Assembly (NCBI GenBank): GCA_920105625.2
Contig: OV050030.1
Span: 140,768,291-140,832,290, forward strand
DNA: 64,000 nucleotides
Reading direction: 5' to 3'
DNA from: Clusia tigrina
Lineage: Eukaryota > Arthropoda > Insecta > Diptera > Clusiidae
Part shown: positions 55,626 to 64,000 of the stretch, in pieces
How the letters are laid out: every line of letters begins with the position of its first letter
How positions within the stretch are numbered: position 1 is the stretch's first letter
The notes under the pieces: model-generated
What the model was told of the DNA's origin: nothing
The model's input: the letters and a program-made list of their open reading frames with translations, nothing else
Databases searched by the model: none
Made by a program: the position numbers and the translations under genes

Positions 55626-56714
55626 TAATTAGCTATTTCAACAGGTGAGGTAATTTGATTTGAGGCAGAGTTTAAAATTTTTATTTTGTTAGTTGTTTTA
55701 TTCCCTGTAAATGTTAGATGTCGGAGCATATCTTTATTTCTGATGTAAATTTTTGGAAGCAGATCGACTTATTTACTAGCGACAGTTTTAATAGCCATCT
55801 TGAAAACAGCTTTGGCCTTTTGGAATGCGATTAAAGTTGAAGTGGATCTAAGAAGCTTTCACCAGAAGTGGTTTGGTTTGAGTAATGGAAAGGTTAGCAG
55901 CGAACTGACTACCTTTATGCAACTTAGCTGATTCACAGTTGATGTTGCTGGAGACATGAAATCGAGAGGTGTAATTAAGGCAACTATTCTGAATTAACGC
56001 CCAATCGGCGAGATCGGGTTTGAAGTGTGGTTTGGGTCTAAAGTTGGGCAACTTAAATGTGTTGTAAGTTCAATTTTTATCGGATAATGGTTGCTGCCAT
56101 AAAAATTCTCAAGAATTTTCCATGAACAACGGGGTGTTATTTGGGCAGAACACATTGTCAAATCGATATGGGTGAACATTTTATGAGATGAAAAGTGAGT
56201 TGAGGATCCGTCGTTTAAGATAATTAGGTTCTCATCTAATATAAAGTGTTCCATAGATTCTCCCTTGTTATTGGATTGCCTTGAGCCCCAAGGAGGGCTC
56301 CAGGCAGTGAAGTCGCCTATAAGGAGACAAGGCCCATTGATCAAACGTAGAGTACCTGATAGGTCTCGTGCAGTGAATTTTTGTGAGGGGGGTATATAGC
56401 TATTCATTATATTGAAAGAGGGATTAAGTTTAACCTGTAGGGTTATTGTGGATATGGGAGAAGTTAAGGGTATACAATTATATGGTGATAAAAAACATTA
56501 TTAGAAATCCGACACTTTGTTTAGCTGATGTATTGGATGTAAGATTGTGGAAATATCCAGGGAAATTTTTGGGTACAAAAGAGTTATTTGTGGACGGTAG
56601 ATGGGTCTCTTGAATTGCTATAATGTCTGATGAGAATTCATTTATTAGTAATGATAATTCATTGTAATTACTGCTATAACCATTCATGCTCCACTGCATT
56701 ATTTTAATGGACAT
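55626..56714 (-). pseudogene. I-type LINE ORF2 endonuclease (copy 2)
   Basis: The minus-strand ATG at 56714 gives MSIKIMQWSMNGYSSNYNEL, EFSSDIIAIQETHLPSTNNS (intact QET, unlike copy 1), a frame change near 56500, then SYIPPSQKFTARDLSGTLRL, LLIGDFTAWSPPWGSRQSNN and FTHIDLTMCSAQI. It passes the point (56155) where copy 1 is cut and continues to GSNHYPIKIELTTHL and the linker up to ITSPVEIANY at 55626, where the CACTAG element is inserted. GDFNAWSP has Thr for Asn in the catalytic loop, which would likely abolish activity. Confidence 0.83.
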
Positions 56715-56799
56715 ATGGAAAAATCAGAAAATGTAAAGATGTAAAATTTAGATGTGTAGGGTGGGGGAAGAGGCGGGAGTCGGGGCTTCAATTATTATT

Positions 56800-58079
56800 A
56801 TTTTCTATAGGCTGCATTTAAAGTTTAGAATCTTTGTCTGGCGAAATATGTGAAAGTTGGACAAAGGGGTTTTCTTGTGGAAGGGAGGTGTGTGAACTGA
56901 ATTTAGATTTGAGTTGCATTTATTAAAATTTTCAGAGAGCTGCGATGTGGAGGGATCAGTACGAGTTTGCGGTAAGCTGTGATTGTGAGTGAAATGGGAG
57001 AGCGAGGTGTAATTGGAGTGTGTATGTGTACGAGAGTTTGCGACTTCAAGAGAGGGCAGTTCAGAGTTTAAGTGATAGGTGGTACGGGTATTAGTGGGAC
57101 CGGGAGAGTGTGTGTCCGAGTTTGTGTTGAATTTTGTACATTGGTTTTTTCTTTGCGTTGGCTTTATTAGCTTGTGTAGCGATTGAAGAGTATGATATTG
57201 GTGAAGTGTTTGAAGGGGAGGGAGCGAGTTGTTCTTCAAATTTATTTATGGTCTCACGTACTGTGCATTTGTTTATAGTTTAATAATTTTTATAATTTCT
57301 CTTGCCGGTTAAAATTTTGAGCATTCTGCTGAGGAGGCGGAGTGCTGGTTTGAACAGTTAGCACAGTGTGTCCGTGTACAATCTGAGGAGGAATAGGTAG
57401 CAAGTTACACATGAAGGTGCTCGTTCTGAGAACTTTTGCGTATGTCCAAGTAATTGGCAATTTTTGCAGTGCATAGGGCTAGGAATGTATTGTCTTACTT
57501 GAACCTTTCTCCAAGAAATGTAAATTCTTTCCGGAAGGTGATACAAATCGAATGTAATCAATACAGCTACGGTAGGCTGCATCTTCCCATCAATGTTCCT
57601 CGTAAATTTGTACACATCTGTAACATCTTGAGGGTCCAATTCCTCAATTATTTCCTTTTGGGATATATTGCTTAGAAAGGGGGCGAAAATGGTACCTTGA
57701 CGAAATTCAAACTATTGTGATATTTGGCTGATATGGAGCAGATTTCGTGAAGTTGCTTTGCAGCAATGCGTTTTTGGGCAGCATTTTTATATTTCACTAA
57801 TAGGAGCAAATTACCATCACGAAGCTCCGAAATGGTGAGTATATCTTTGCTTATGAGATTCAGCGATTTGTGGACTTGAAAGCATGAAGACTGTGATAGA
57901 GAGTTATCGGTGGTATCAGTAGAGCTAACCACTACAAATTTTGGGTTCTGTTGTTGGAGTTTAGGTAGGGTTGGAAAAAATTCAATGGATTTATTTCTTG
58001 CTGTGTTTCGTTTTTTTACTGGGGAGTCGGATAGCAAGGCGAACCGATTCGCCTCAATGTCCGGCGGCCCTAGAGCCAT
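56800..58079 (-). pseudogene. I-type LINE ORF1 (copy 2)
   Basis: The minus-strand ATG at 58079 starts MALGPPDIEANRFALLSDSP. Frame 58079-57672 holds NPKFVVVSSTDTTDNSLSQS, SCFQVHKSLNLISKDILTIS and ELRDGNLLLLVKYKNA unbroken, where copy 1 already has a frameshift. After a shift near 57672 come VLITFDLYHLPERIYISWRK and CKNCQLLGHTQKFS (57639-57358). The N/S/T-rich tail in frame 57239-56805 ends ORF1. Copies 1 and 2 differ by scattered substitutions and a 3-base indel (TDTD versus TDTTD). Confidence 0.83.
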
Positions 58080-58379
58080 CGGTACCTAACTAAACTTAAA
58101 CAGAAAAGGTTTTTTAAGCACTACAAAAACAATAACTGATAGCGTAAAAAAGGAAAACGCGAACAATAGGCGTAGAAAATGACAAGCACTGTCGGAAAAA
58201 GACACGTCTTGACAGCACAAGTGTTAGTCGGTGACTGTTGTTTGTAATCTGCACAGTACACAATAATCGTTTATTTATAATTGTTTTTGCTGAGAAGTTC
58301 TTCAAGATTACTGCATATTTTGGAGTCCTGCATTTAAAGGCCTAAATACGGGTGCGGCGACGTTGCAGAAACGCACGGT

Positions 58380-58700
58380 AAGCCACGTGTCTATAGAAGT
58401 TCATATCCCATGGGACCAGGCAAATAAAATATAGCAACAGTGTGCTGGTTGGAGGAGCGACATTTTGTAAGGAAACTTGCCGAAAACAATTTCGGGGAAG
58501 AAGTACATCTTGACGTTCCGAGATGATTATTCAAAGTAAACGGCATGCGTAGCCATACCTGAGGCCGAGGGGAGAAATTATAGCGCGTTACAACATAGCG
58601 AAGGTGTTGGTGATCGAAACGTTTCGAATTCGTATCAAGACTATTCTCTGAGACGTGTAAAATGCTAGGGATTAAAAAATTACACATCGGAGTCAAAAAC
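58380..58700 (+). pseudogene. Ty3/gypsy integrase fragment (copy 2)
   Basis: Plus-strand counterpart of 18290-18690. Near 58500 the sequence encodes a KYILTLRDDYSK-type integrase motif with stops (read EVHLDVPRDDYSK here because of base changes), followed near 58650 by ETCKMLGIKKLHI. The minus-strand 101-codon frame is a shadow. Confidence 0.5.
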
Positions 58701-59723
58701 CAGACTAGGAAAAATAACTTTTTTTCTGTGTATTAAGGGTCGTACACGGTGGCGGAAATCCGCAGCCCAGTTAACACCGGAGTAACGATTAAAGGCAAAC
58801 CCAAAAACTTCACAATAACTCGATAAAGTTATTCCATTTGCGATCTCTCCACTAAAAAAAAATGTGTTTATGGTATTCCATATTTGTAGACGCTCATATT
58901 CCTCGTTTGTGGCATTTTATTAGCAAATACAAAATAGCGTCAATTCCATTATGAATGTGAAATTGGACCAGTTTGATTAACAAGTTGCAGAATGTGATTA
59001 TGAAACCAGTCTCTGCAGCAGAAATCCAGTATAAACAAGAATGAAAAAAGATACAATTGGGTAAAGATACTAAGTAAGGAAATAATTGATAATGAAGCTA
59101 ACGTAAAATAAAATAAAAATAGGTGCGAGAATCAAACCTAAGTTTAGGAAAGAAGAATATGAACAGTTTGTTTAGTGAGCTCCGGCAAAACAAAAGCGCA
59201 TTGACCAATCAAATGTCGAAAGCACAAAGTGTATGGGAAGGCTAAGAGAATATGAAAAAAAGGTGATAGGACTAAGAAGTTGAGTTTATATCAAACTAAT
59301 TAGTAATAAAAGAATTAAGCAGGAATCATGGATGTAAAATTAATATTTCCTATTATTAAAAATAAAATTAAAGAAGTAATATTTCATTGAGGGTATATTT
59401 GAAGTTTCAGGCGTAGCCAATTGTGCTAGTCAGCATAATACATTTATGAATGAACGTCAAACTCAAGGGTAAACTGAATAGGTATCTATGCAGAAAAAGC
59501 ACCTATAAACATACACAAAAGACATAGTGTGCAAACTATATACATAGATTACGTATGGTATTTGAATAGTTTTTTTAATATTGTCTTAAAAAAAATCGAG
59601 AGAAGGATATACAAATACTGTCTACAAGTTCGGTTGTGTTTCAAATCTTCTCTAATAATTTATTAATTTAAACTGCATTTACCACATGTACTATTTGATC
59701 AAAAGTATAATATAACCTAACAT
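58701..59723. other. Non-coding end of the duplicated block and spacer
   Basis: 58701-59585 mirrors 17588-18290 and contains no convincing frame. A short KKRYNWVKILSKE-like stretch near 59045 could be gag-related but is too weak to call. 59586-59723 is unique AT-rich spacer. Confidence 0.4.
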
Positions 59724-61402
59724 ACCGCCTATCAAGGCTAGTGACGGTAGCATCCTAACCTCTGACGAAGATCAACTCGCGCGCTGTAGAGAATTTTTCG
59801 TGGACAACAGCATAGAAGCGGAAAACAACACTGCACCCTTCTTTGCTGAACAGCGAAGAAGAAACCCAAACAGAAACATCCCTGTCGACCCGCCCACCAC
59901 AGAAGAAGTCAGCCTAGCAATCCATAAGCTAAAATTCATCAAAGCTGCTGGACCTGACGAACTTCCTGCTGAACTCTTGAAGTATAGCGTTAATATTATC
60001 TCTCACGTACTCTACCCTATCATGCATAACATCTGGGCGTTTAACACCATCCCCACTGACTGCAAAGAGGGAATCATAATCACTATTCCAAAAAAGGCGA
60101 TCTCAGCCAATGTAAAAATTGGAGGGGCATAACACTTCAACTCCATCCTGAAAATCCTAGCTCTTATCATCTTAGATAGAGTGTCAGGTGTACTCAACAG
60201 CCAATTGCGGCGTGAACAAAATGGACTCAGCCCAAACCGATCTTGCGTGGACCACATCAACACTTTACGCATAATTGTGGAGCAATCTGTCGAATGGAGA
60301 TCGCCACTATCTCTCCTTTTCGTGGAGTTCGAACATGCGTTTGACACGATCAACAGATACGCAATATGGCGCTCGCTACAAAATTGCGGAGTTCCGGACA
60401 AGATCATCGAGCTCATTAAGGCCCTATATAAAAACGCGAACCTTAGTGTGCGTTATAAAGGTAAAAATAGTGCCAACTTTGATATAAACAGAGGCGTTAA
60501 GCTGGGGTGCGTTCTGTCACCACTGTTGTTTATAGTGGTCTTGAATGATGTCCTTAGGCGTACTAATGCGCAGACGGAGGAGGGGTTGCAGTGGAGATTA
60601 AACCAAAAGCTCAGCGATTTGGACTACGCTGATGACATCTGTTTCATGACGCACACTTTAGCAGGCGTCTCGTCAAGAATACGCCAACTAGCCGTAAACG
60701 CTCATGCACCTGGCCTCAAAATCAACTTCTTCAAAACTAAACTTTTGCGACTTCAAACTGCAAATACATCTCCACTCACTGTACTAACAAATGATAACTC
60801 CACCATCAACATTGAGGACGTTGACAGCTTCTGCTACCTTGGTAGCTACAAAACAAAATATGGGGGTGCAACATCTGATGTGGCAGCACGCATAAACAAA
60901 GCACGGTCTGCATTCCGGAATTTAGATCGAATTTGGCGTTATCGTGTGATATCGCTGCGCACAAAAATACGAATATTTAACACCAGCATAAAACCTGTTC
61001 TGTTGGATGGGTCGCAAACATGGTTGGTCTCAGAACAAATAACTCGACAACTTCAAACTTTTGTCAACAAATGTCTACGAAGAAAATGCCGCATTTTCTG
61101 GCCAACAACGGTCATGAACGAAGACCTGTGGCGCCTCACCAATAGCGAGCCTATTGACACAGAAGTTAAAAGACGCATGTGGAGCTGGATAGGGCATTCT
61201 GCGTAGAGAAGACACCAACATTGCAAAGATGGCCTTTCAATGGAATCCACATGGTAGTCGGAAAGCAGGACGCCCACGACAAATATGGGTACGCACTATC
61301 CACGCCGAAAGTCACCACAGACCCACCTGGAACAAAATCAAACACCTGGCTGCTGATAGAAACCGTTGGAGAGCTTTTGTGACCGCCCTATGCTCCGACT
61401 AG
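59724..61402 (+). pseudogene. LINE ORF2 reverse transcriptase with YADD and GRP-type C-terminus
   Basis: Starts inside ORF2: PIKASDGSILTSDEDQLARC at 59724, then KAAGPDELPAELLKY (59950). A stop at 60130 and a frame change lead to the 341-codon frame 60181-61206: NGLSPNRSCVDHINTLRIIV, FVEFEHAFDTINRYAIW, GVKLGCVLSPLLFIVVLNDV and LSDLDYADDICFMTH with YADD at 60625-60636, then LKINFFKTKLL and IKPVLLDGSQTW. A 1-base loss near 61200 shifts to RREDTNIAKMAFQWNPHGSR and KAGRPRQIWVRTIHAE, stop 61400-61402. The endonuclease is missing. The LINE group with this GRP...W...A.DR..W ending is common in insects; the clade name is uncertain. Confidence 0.85.
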
Positions 61403-61489
61403 GAGCGATATTTGACTCTTTTATAATTATGTCTTTTAGTTAACTTTGTTAGCATAAGTATAGTTTTATTGTGTCAAATGTCATGGAAT

Positions 61490-61558
61490 TAATAATAATG
61501 ATAATAATAATAATATAATAAATATTAACGAATAGTAATAATAACAAGTAAAGAAAAG
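61490..61558 (+). repeat. (TAA)n-type 3' tail
   Basis: A run of TAA/TGA triplets about 90 bases after the LINE ORF2 stop. Simple-repeat tails of this kind mark the 3' end of several LINE groups. Confidence 0.6.
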
Positions 61559-61701
61559 AGAAATTGAAACAAAAGTTAAGAAGCTCCGCAAAGTATTACA
61601 CATTATTGATCCACAAAATAAATACAAGAACAAATTCCGTGTCTAAGACAGTCTTGTCTCCTGCAACCCCGCACACTATCGCAATTATAGAGAGTTTTTC
61701 C

Positions 61702-62095
61702 ATGAGCGGCGTTCAGAAGGAGAGCATCGTTGCTGAGCTACGTTCAGCATTGAAAACGTTTGAGGATCGGATGATGCTGAAATTAAGTGAAACTGCGGCG
61801 GAACTCTCAAACATAAAGTCTTCGCTTGTACTGTTTGACAAAAGAATTTCTGTTGTTGAAAACGTGACCTTTGAAGTCTTTAAGTTGCGAAGAGAACTGG
61901 TGGCAGTCCGAAAGCGGGTAGAGGAATACGAAAAGTCTGCTTCGGGTGTTGTTCCAGGTTTGGCGGGTGAGCTTCTGGCAATTAAATCCCAGTTGGAAAG
62001 GCAGGATAATGCTGCAGTGGCATGTGACTTGAGGATAGTCGGCGTTCCATGCATCGCACAGGAGGATCTACCCGGTATTTTCATTGATTTTAAAA
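61702..62095 (+). pseudogene. LINE ORF1 with coiled coil, 5' fragment
   Basis: The most natural start is the ATG at 61702, MSGVQKESIVAELRSALKTF, although the frame is open from 61564. It is followed by a long amphipathic coiled coil (LKLSETAAELSNIKSS, VFKLRRELVAVRKRVEEYEK, LLAIKSQLERQ) and then ACDLRIVGVPCIAQEDL, a motif found after the coiled coil in ORF1 of several insect LINEs. After about 62095 the frame runs into AT-rich sequence, so the protein is cut. It is not continuous with the LINE upstream, whose tail precedes it. Confidence 0.6.
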
Positions 62096-62339
62096 ATTGT
62101 TTTTATATTATAATGGATACTATATGCTCATATGAGTATGTATACTTAAGTAAGTTTGTAAACATAAACTTCCTTTAGTGCTTTCAAATAAAAAAGTCGC
62201 GAATTTCTTTATAGGATATAAGTTGAATCTCTTACCACTGGTGTGGGAAAATCCAACTTGTTTATTAGAAGTAAAGAATTATTCTGATTGTAAATACAAA
62301 ATTACCCTATATTTATATTAAAATTATTACTAATACAGG

Positions 62340-63395
62340 GTGGCCCAAATAAGACCAGCTGATGTGAAACACAAATAACTTTTTTATTTTTTAACATAAT
62401 TTATTTTTTCTTTTTGCAGATTATAGCTGAACTCTTGGAAATTTAAAATGAATACGTACAGTCCACAACAACGCATTAAAATTATCGAATTTTTTTATTT
62501 TTCTCAACGATCAATTGTTCTGACGCAGAGAAATTATCGCCGTTTTTTTAATGTAAGATCAGCGCCCACATCTTCCATGATTACAAGTTTACTTCGCCGT
62601 TTTGAGGAAGTGGGTTCAGTTGCCGACCGTCCAGGAAGAGGTGCTCATCGAAATATTCGTACTGAAGACAACGTGGAAGCTGTGCAGCAGAGTGTTGCAA
62701 ATTATCCATCTGTCTCAACTCGTCGCCGCTCCGTCCAATTGGGTATACCCAGAACAACATTACAGAGAATTTTAAAGTTGGATCTTAAGATGTATCCATA
62801 CAAAGTTCAAATTGTGTAACAGCTAATACCGCAAGACCCCCAACAACGACTACAGTACGCTATTCGCTTTACACAATTAGCCATACAAAATGATTTTTTA
62901 AATAATCTTTTTATGACGGATGAAGCGCATTTCCATTTAAGTGGTTATGTGAATAAACAAAACTGTAGGTTGTGGGGCTCCGAAAATCCAAGGGCAATAC
63001 ATCAGCATCTGTCACACCCAATCAGATGCACTGTTTGGTGCGGTGTTATGGCCACAAAAATCATCGGCCCATATTTCTTTGAGAATGAGGATGAAACGCC
63101 AGAAACGGTCTCCGGGGCTTCTTACAGAACAATGATCGACAACTTTTTGCGGCCAATGGTGGAGCAACATCCTAATTTGTGGTTTCAACAATATGGAGCC
63201 ACTGCGCATACTGCTAGGCAAACTATTGACATGCTGCGTGAAATTTTTGGTGAACGCATAAATTCAAGAAATTCAGATTTCCCTTGGCCTCCTCAATGCA
63301 ATTCAATGTACTGCAGAATTTATTGCGTAAGACATTATTGAATAAAATGTCCAGCACCGTTGCGATAAGAAGTGAGAAATTAGAGTAAATTTGTC
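62340..63395 (+). pseudogene. mariner-family transposon, third copy
   Basis: The 5' end is ATACAGGGTGGCCCAAATAA near 62335 (TA followed by a CAGGGTGGCCC terminus). The ATG at 62448 starts MNTYSPQQRIKIIEFFYFSQ; the HTH region has RRFNVRSAPTSSMI-like sequence, RRSVQLGIPRTTLQRILKLD and MYPYKVQIV before a stop at 62817. The same frame resumes with DFLNNLFMTDEAHFHLSGYV (first Asp), NKQNCRLWGSENPRAIH, RCTVWCGVMATKIIGPYFFE and NLWFQQYGATAHTARQTIDM, where the second catalytic Asp is Tyr. The third Asp region is deleted after WPPQ near 63300, with only scraps of the C-terminus left. No 3' TIR is seen. Confidence 0.83.
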
Positions 63396-63416
63396 AAATA
63401 AAAATTATTTATATTT

Positions 63417-64000
63417 TCCCAGCGCATACTTAGGAATGTGACTGGGTTGACTGCATGGATTGATGCTTCGAGGCTTCTCAATGTAAATTTCGCCTGGTTT
63501 TCTTTGTGTTGGTATGTGTATATCGCTAGTATGATGACAGCGCCGATGATGAGATACATCACTATATAGTCAAACACCTTGTCAAACGTGGTGTGCTGCT
63601 TCATTGTCATTAGTGGCTCCATGCCACCTTCCGTGTCGAATTCTGGCAATGGTGATGGTGAAATTGCATGTGACTGCAAATATGAGTGATTCAAAATCAT
63701 TTCTGTTAAATTACTGCTAATAGGCATTGTGTGTGTTGCAGAGGTCTCGAAAATGTTTGGTGCTTGGATCATCATTGTTTTGTGGTGAATTATGCATCCT
63801 GGTGCTAGGCTGATGATGCCGCTGCCGGAGATTTCTCTTCTTTCATGTTGCATTTTGCAAACCACATTGAGACGGATGTTGTCTATACCGAAAAGATCCA
63901 TTGCCCGGGAGCCCTTAGCTGAATCCAATATTGAGAAAGAGTCGTGGCCATAACCCTGCAGAGAGCTAAGTCCGGTGTGTTGTCATTGAGCATGCTGACC
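63417..64000 (-). pseudogene. Envelope-like C-terminal domain of a retroelement (partial)
   Basis: Minus-strand frame 63928-63380: MDLFGIDNIRLNVVCKMQHE, SGSGIISLAPGCIIHHKTMM, then SPLPEFDTEGGMEPLMTMKQ and a transmembrane segment YIVMYLIIGAVIILAIYTY (63590-63534), followed by a basic cytoplasmic tail. The architecture (Cys-containing ectodomain, single C-terminal membrane anchor) fits an Env-like glycoprotein. The frame opens at 63928; homology continues to the window edge, so the N-terminal part lies outside. The relic at 32940-33195 is the same domain. The family is uncertain; roo-type BEL/Pao is one possibility. Confidence 0.6.

Larger units (their letters stand above)
50486..59585. repeat. 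Composite block, copy 2 of the inverted duplication
   Basis: Reverse-complement counterpart of 17588-22650, with the same succession Jockey LINE, hAT piece, I-type LINE, gypsy integrase scrap. It is longer because it retains about 4.1 kb (52057-56155) deleted from copy 1: the rest of the hAT fragment, the LINE 3' part, the CACTAG transposon and part of the endonuclease. Confidence 0.9.

Overview
The window reads as transposon-dense, probably heterochromatic DNA of an insect, most likely a brachyceran fly. The evidence is the element repertoire (I-, Jockey-, R1/LOA-type LINEs, BEL/Pao and Ty3/gypsy LTR elements, one gypsy relic with an envelope gene, mariners), a candidate 62-nt intron, high A+T content and long (TA)n tracts. 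This assignment is an inference. I found no convincing host gene, rRNA, tRNA or CRISPR array. Nearly every recognisable reading frame belongs to a mobile element and is broken.

Layout. 0-5 kb: gypsy pol relic (+), I-type LINE ORF1 relic (-), gypsy RT scrap, TA tract. 5.2-8.7 kb: a fairly complete Jockey-type LINE (+) with a deletion between endonuclease and RT. 9.2-11 kb: LTR-like direct repeats and a truncated mariner (-). 11.4-15.3 kb: LINE RNase H scrap and two BEL/Pao pol relics in opposite orientations. 15.4-17.4 kb: LOA/R1-like LINE (+). 17.6-22.65 kb: composite block (gypsy integrase, I-type LINE, hAT stub, Jockey LINE). 22.9-27.3 kb: LTR-flanked gypsy integrase relic, mariner 3' half, and a second gypsy (-) with a lysine-type primer binding site. 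27.6-31.4 kb: BEL/Pao element (+) with a 519-bp Harbinger-like insertion in gag. 33.4-40.5 kb: R1 scrap, a 188-bp tandem dimer, and a long I-type LINE (-) split by a 1288-bp mariner. 40.9-49.1 kb: errantivirus-like element (+) with gag, pol and env relics, into which a 2.4-kb unit carrying an unfamiliar transposase-like gene is set. 49.2-59.6 kb: gypsy RT scrap, then the inverted second copy of the 17.6-22.65 kb block; its I-type LINE is split by a 2297-bp TIR transposon. 59.7-64 kb: a LINE ORF2 with a YADD RT, a coiled-coil ORF1, a third mariner of the same family, and an envelope-like relic.

Most notable are (1) the 46.2-48.6 kb unit: a roughly 571-codon gene broken only in two A homopolymers, with five same-orientation copies of a 14-bp motif around it; (2) the CACTAG-ended transposon at 53329-55625, with long TIRs and a TTA target duplication; and (3) a composite block of about 5 kb repeated in inverted orientation 28 kb away, each copy with its own later deletions. 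The dense nest of sense and antisense fragments is what a piRNA-producing or pericentromeric region would look like, but this cannot be shown from sequence alone. All family assignments come from motif recognition by eye, without database searches.
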